This document shows positions 16,743 to 18,232 of a stretch of 18,232 nt of DNA, one piece after another. The stretch comes from CAZEER01 sp964511215 (GTDB lineage Bacteria > Fidelibacterota > Marinisomatia > Marinisomatales > UBA1611): positions 1 to 18,232 of the forward strand of contig CAZEER010000049.1 of NCBI GenBank assembly GCA_964511215.1. Reading direction: 5' to 3'. Made by a program: the position numbers and the translations under genes. Under the pieces are notes generated by a model. The model was not told the origin of the DNA and made no database searches. It saw only the letters and a list, made by a program, of their open reading frames with translations. Numbering within the stretch: position 1 is the stretch's first letter; every line of letters begins with the position of its first letter.

Positions 16743-18232
16743 ATGCAAAAAACAACTGTGCTTTTTAATAAACAAGGGGCCTCTTTTGTGTTTTTATTAA
16801 TATTCTTCTTACAACCTTCTTTATCACAAAATCTCTGTCCACCTGTTTTCCTTGAAACACAACCGCTAAATGGGGCGGTTGAGTTATCTTGGGTTGAACC
16901 TGATAGCCTCGGAGGTTTTGGATCCGAGGTTTTTTCAGCCTGCTTTCCTTTATGTGAAACCTCTTCCGACGGCTTTACCATTGAACACATTGGACAAGAC
17001 ACCTCGGGTGGTTGGTTTCAAGATTCAGATGGAGAGGTTGTTGGGTGCGGCGAGGGTTTGTTTTCTTGCTCTGATGGGGGATTAGATCATTTTGGTGCCG
17101 TGGCCGTTTACTCTGACACTTTAGCCCCCATTAATAGTCGCCTTAGCATGGGGCCAGTTATGTTGACGCCCTATACAAGCGCAACAATGTATTTTGATGA
17201 ATATATAGAGTTTAGCGATTTTGCGAATGATTCAAACTGGGTAGAGGTTTCTGTAGATGGGGTCGTTTGGACACCTGTTTATTATTCCAACCCAATGGGT
17301 GGTGTAGATGGGTATTATACTAACTTGGTAGACCTATCGGACTATGCAGGTCAAAATGTTTATATTGCTTTTCGGTTTTTTGACAGTATTGGCTATAATG
17401 AAAATTGGTATATAGACAACATTCGAGTTTTTGGTGGTCTTGGTGAATACGAAAACCCCTGTGGCACCTTTGCTGGGTATAATATATATCAAGATGGCGT
17501 GGGTGTCGGTTTTAGTGAAACAACATCCTTTGTGGTTTCAGGGCTAACCAACAACACAGAGTATTGTTTCAGCGTTTCTGCTGTTTACGATGAGGGAGAG
17601 TCTGTTGGTTCTGTAGAGTCTTGTTCTGCCCCTGTTGATCCTTTTGAACTGTCCCAAGTGGCTTTTCGAGACACACTCAGCCACATAGCCGGAGAACACT
17701 CAACGTTTGAATTTGTTCTTATAAATCAAGACACCACCATCCACGATTTTTACTTTGACTCTGACGTTCTTATTTTACCAACCGAAGATAATATTCTTTT
17801 AAGTGATAACTTTAATACTGGTGAGTCTGTTCTGTTTTTTGACCCCGATGGATTTTGGTCTATTGGCACAACTGAAGATGCAAATGGTACTTATTTGTCA
17901 TACCCTCAAGATTCTGATGGGTCTTTTTTTTATTGGAACGATGGGTCAGACCCATATTATTACAATTATGAAACAACAAGCCCAACCTTGCAGTCTCAAG
18001 CCGTTCCCTATGATGGTTCGGGGCCTGTGTTTTTTATATTGGACTTATATTACCCCCAGCCCTATGGTGGTTGTTTAAGCGGCGGAACATACTCTGAGGA
18101 TGCATTTATTGTTGTTTCAACTGACAACGGTGCGTCTTGGGTTGTTGTAGACAGTACAATTCAAACCGCCGTTACCTGGAGTGGTTATTATGCATATGAT
18201 AATACAGAAGCAAGTTGGCACACCCTTATGTA
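16743..18232 (+). CDS. Large secreted protein with FN3 fold and two choice-of-anchor-J-like domains, 3' end cut by window edge
   Basis: The frame is open from the ATG at 16743 to the window edge, 496 residues, with no stop. The leader (residues 1 to about 32, ending PSLS-QN) predicts export. An FN3-like start (CPPVFLETQPLNGAVELSWVEP) breaks off after its second strand. The rest of the fold resumes about 200 residues later (CGTFAGYNIYQDG, then TSFVVSGLTNNTEYCFSVSA). Between them lies a jelly-roll of choice-of-anchor-J type (about 109-231: FDEYIEFSDF, WVEVSVDGVVWTPVYY, VYIAFRF, NWYIDNIRVFG). A second similar domain runs from about residue 350 (LLSDNFNTGES, DAFIVVSTDNGASWVVV) to the edge. Such modules occur in surface adhesins and in secreted peptidases or glycosidases of this phylum. 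No catalytic domain is visible, and any sorting tail would lie outside the window. Confidence 0.85.
   Translation, partial: MQKTTVLFNKQGASFVFLLIFFLQPSLSQNLCPPVFLETQPLNGAVELSWVEPDSLGGFGSEVFSACFPLCETSSDGFTIEHIGQDTSGGWFQDSDGEVVGCGEGLFSCSDGGLDHFGAVAVYSDTLAPINSRLSMGPVMLTPYTSATMYFDEYIEFSDFANDSNWVEVSVDGVVWTPVYYSNPMGGVDGYYTNLVDLSDYAGQNVYIAFRFFDSIGYNENWYIDNIRVFGGLGEYENPCGTFAGYNIYQDGVGVGFSETTSFVVSGLTNNTEYCFSVSAVYDEGESVGSVESCSAPVDPFELSQVAFRDTLSHIAGEHSTFEFVLINQDTTIHDFYFDSDVLILPTEDNILLSDNFNTGESVLFFDPDGFWSIGTTEDANGTYLSYPQDSDGSFFYWNDGSDPYYYNYETTSPTLQSQAVPYDGSGPVFFILDLYYPQPYGGCLSGGTYSEDAFIVVSTDNGASWVVVDSTIQTAVTWSGYYAYDNTEASWHTLM

Noticed and set aside
16670..17002. Minus-strand open frame of 110 codons at the receptor/anchor-J boundary
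   Set aside because: It is antisense to the signal peptide and first domain of the anchor-J protein, which has a strong ribosome site and coherent domains. Its Lys/Asn-rich end comes from the AT-rich spacer.

Overview
This AT-rich window reads as a piece of a metagenome-derived scaffold from a marine Gram-negative bacterium of the FCB group, most like Candidatus Neomarinimicrobiota (Marinimicrobia/SAR406). I infer this from several lineage-flavoured traits seen together: a TonB-dependent receptor with an N-terminal carboxypeptidase-regulatory-like domain and aspartate/asparagine-rich calcium-type repeats, a PorV/PorQ-type barrel, a large secreted fibronectin-III protein with a type IX secretion-like tail, a choice-of-anchor-J protein, and a dockerin-like tail on an esterase. 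No marker here fixes the species. Three runs of exactly 100 N (3037-3136, 6765-6864, 11243-11342) look like fixed-size scaffold gaps, and each lies inside a gene.

Left edge (1-872, minus): the DNA polymerase III sliding clamp gene dnaN, cut by the window edge at its 3' end. Its extended -10 box sits so close to the ATG that the mRNA may be leaderless. A 264-bp AT-rich intergenic region separates it from a divergent operon.

Plus-strand operon (about 1137-9158): BCCT transporter, short-chain dehydrogenase (gapped), quinone-oxidoreductase-like dehydrogenase, probable lipoprotein GH2 beta-galactosidase (gapped; its true C-terminus lies in another frame after the gap), then two paralogous CE1/PHB-depolymerase-type esterases. 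The junctions are very tight: a GTGA overlap, then gaps of 8, 2 and 4 bp. Only the 81 bp before the last esterase is loose. A strong hairpin plus T-tract ends the operon. One esterase is secreted with a dockerin-like tail and the other looks like a lipoprotein. The set looks like a unit for removing ester and beta-galactoside groups outside the cytoplasm, taking up a small (possibly quaternary ammonium) compound, and oxidising or reducing it inside. The substrate cannot be read from the sequence.

Minus-strand cassette (16652 down to 9185): TonB-dependent receptor, then a large secreted FN3 protein (gapped), then a PorV/PorQ-like barrel. Each gene overlaps or touches the next, so they are probably co-transcribed and work together at the outer membrane.

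Right edge (16743-18232, plus): the start of a large secreted protein, divergent from the receptor and open at the window edge. It has a fibronectin-III fold split by an inserted choice-of-anchor-J-like domain, and a second such domain follows. No tRNA, rRNA, CRISPR array, insertion sequence or integration site was seen.
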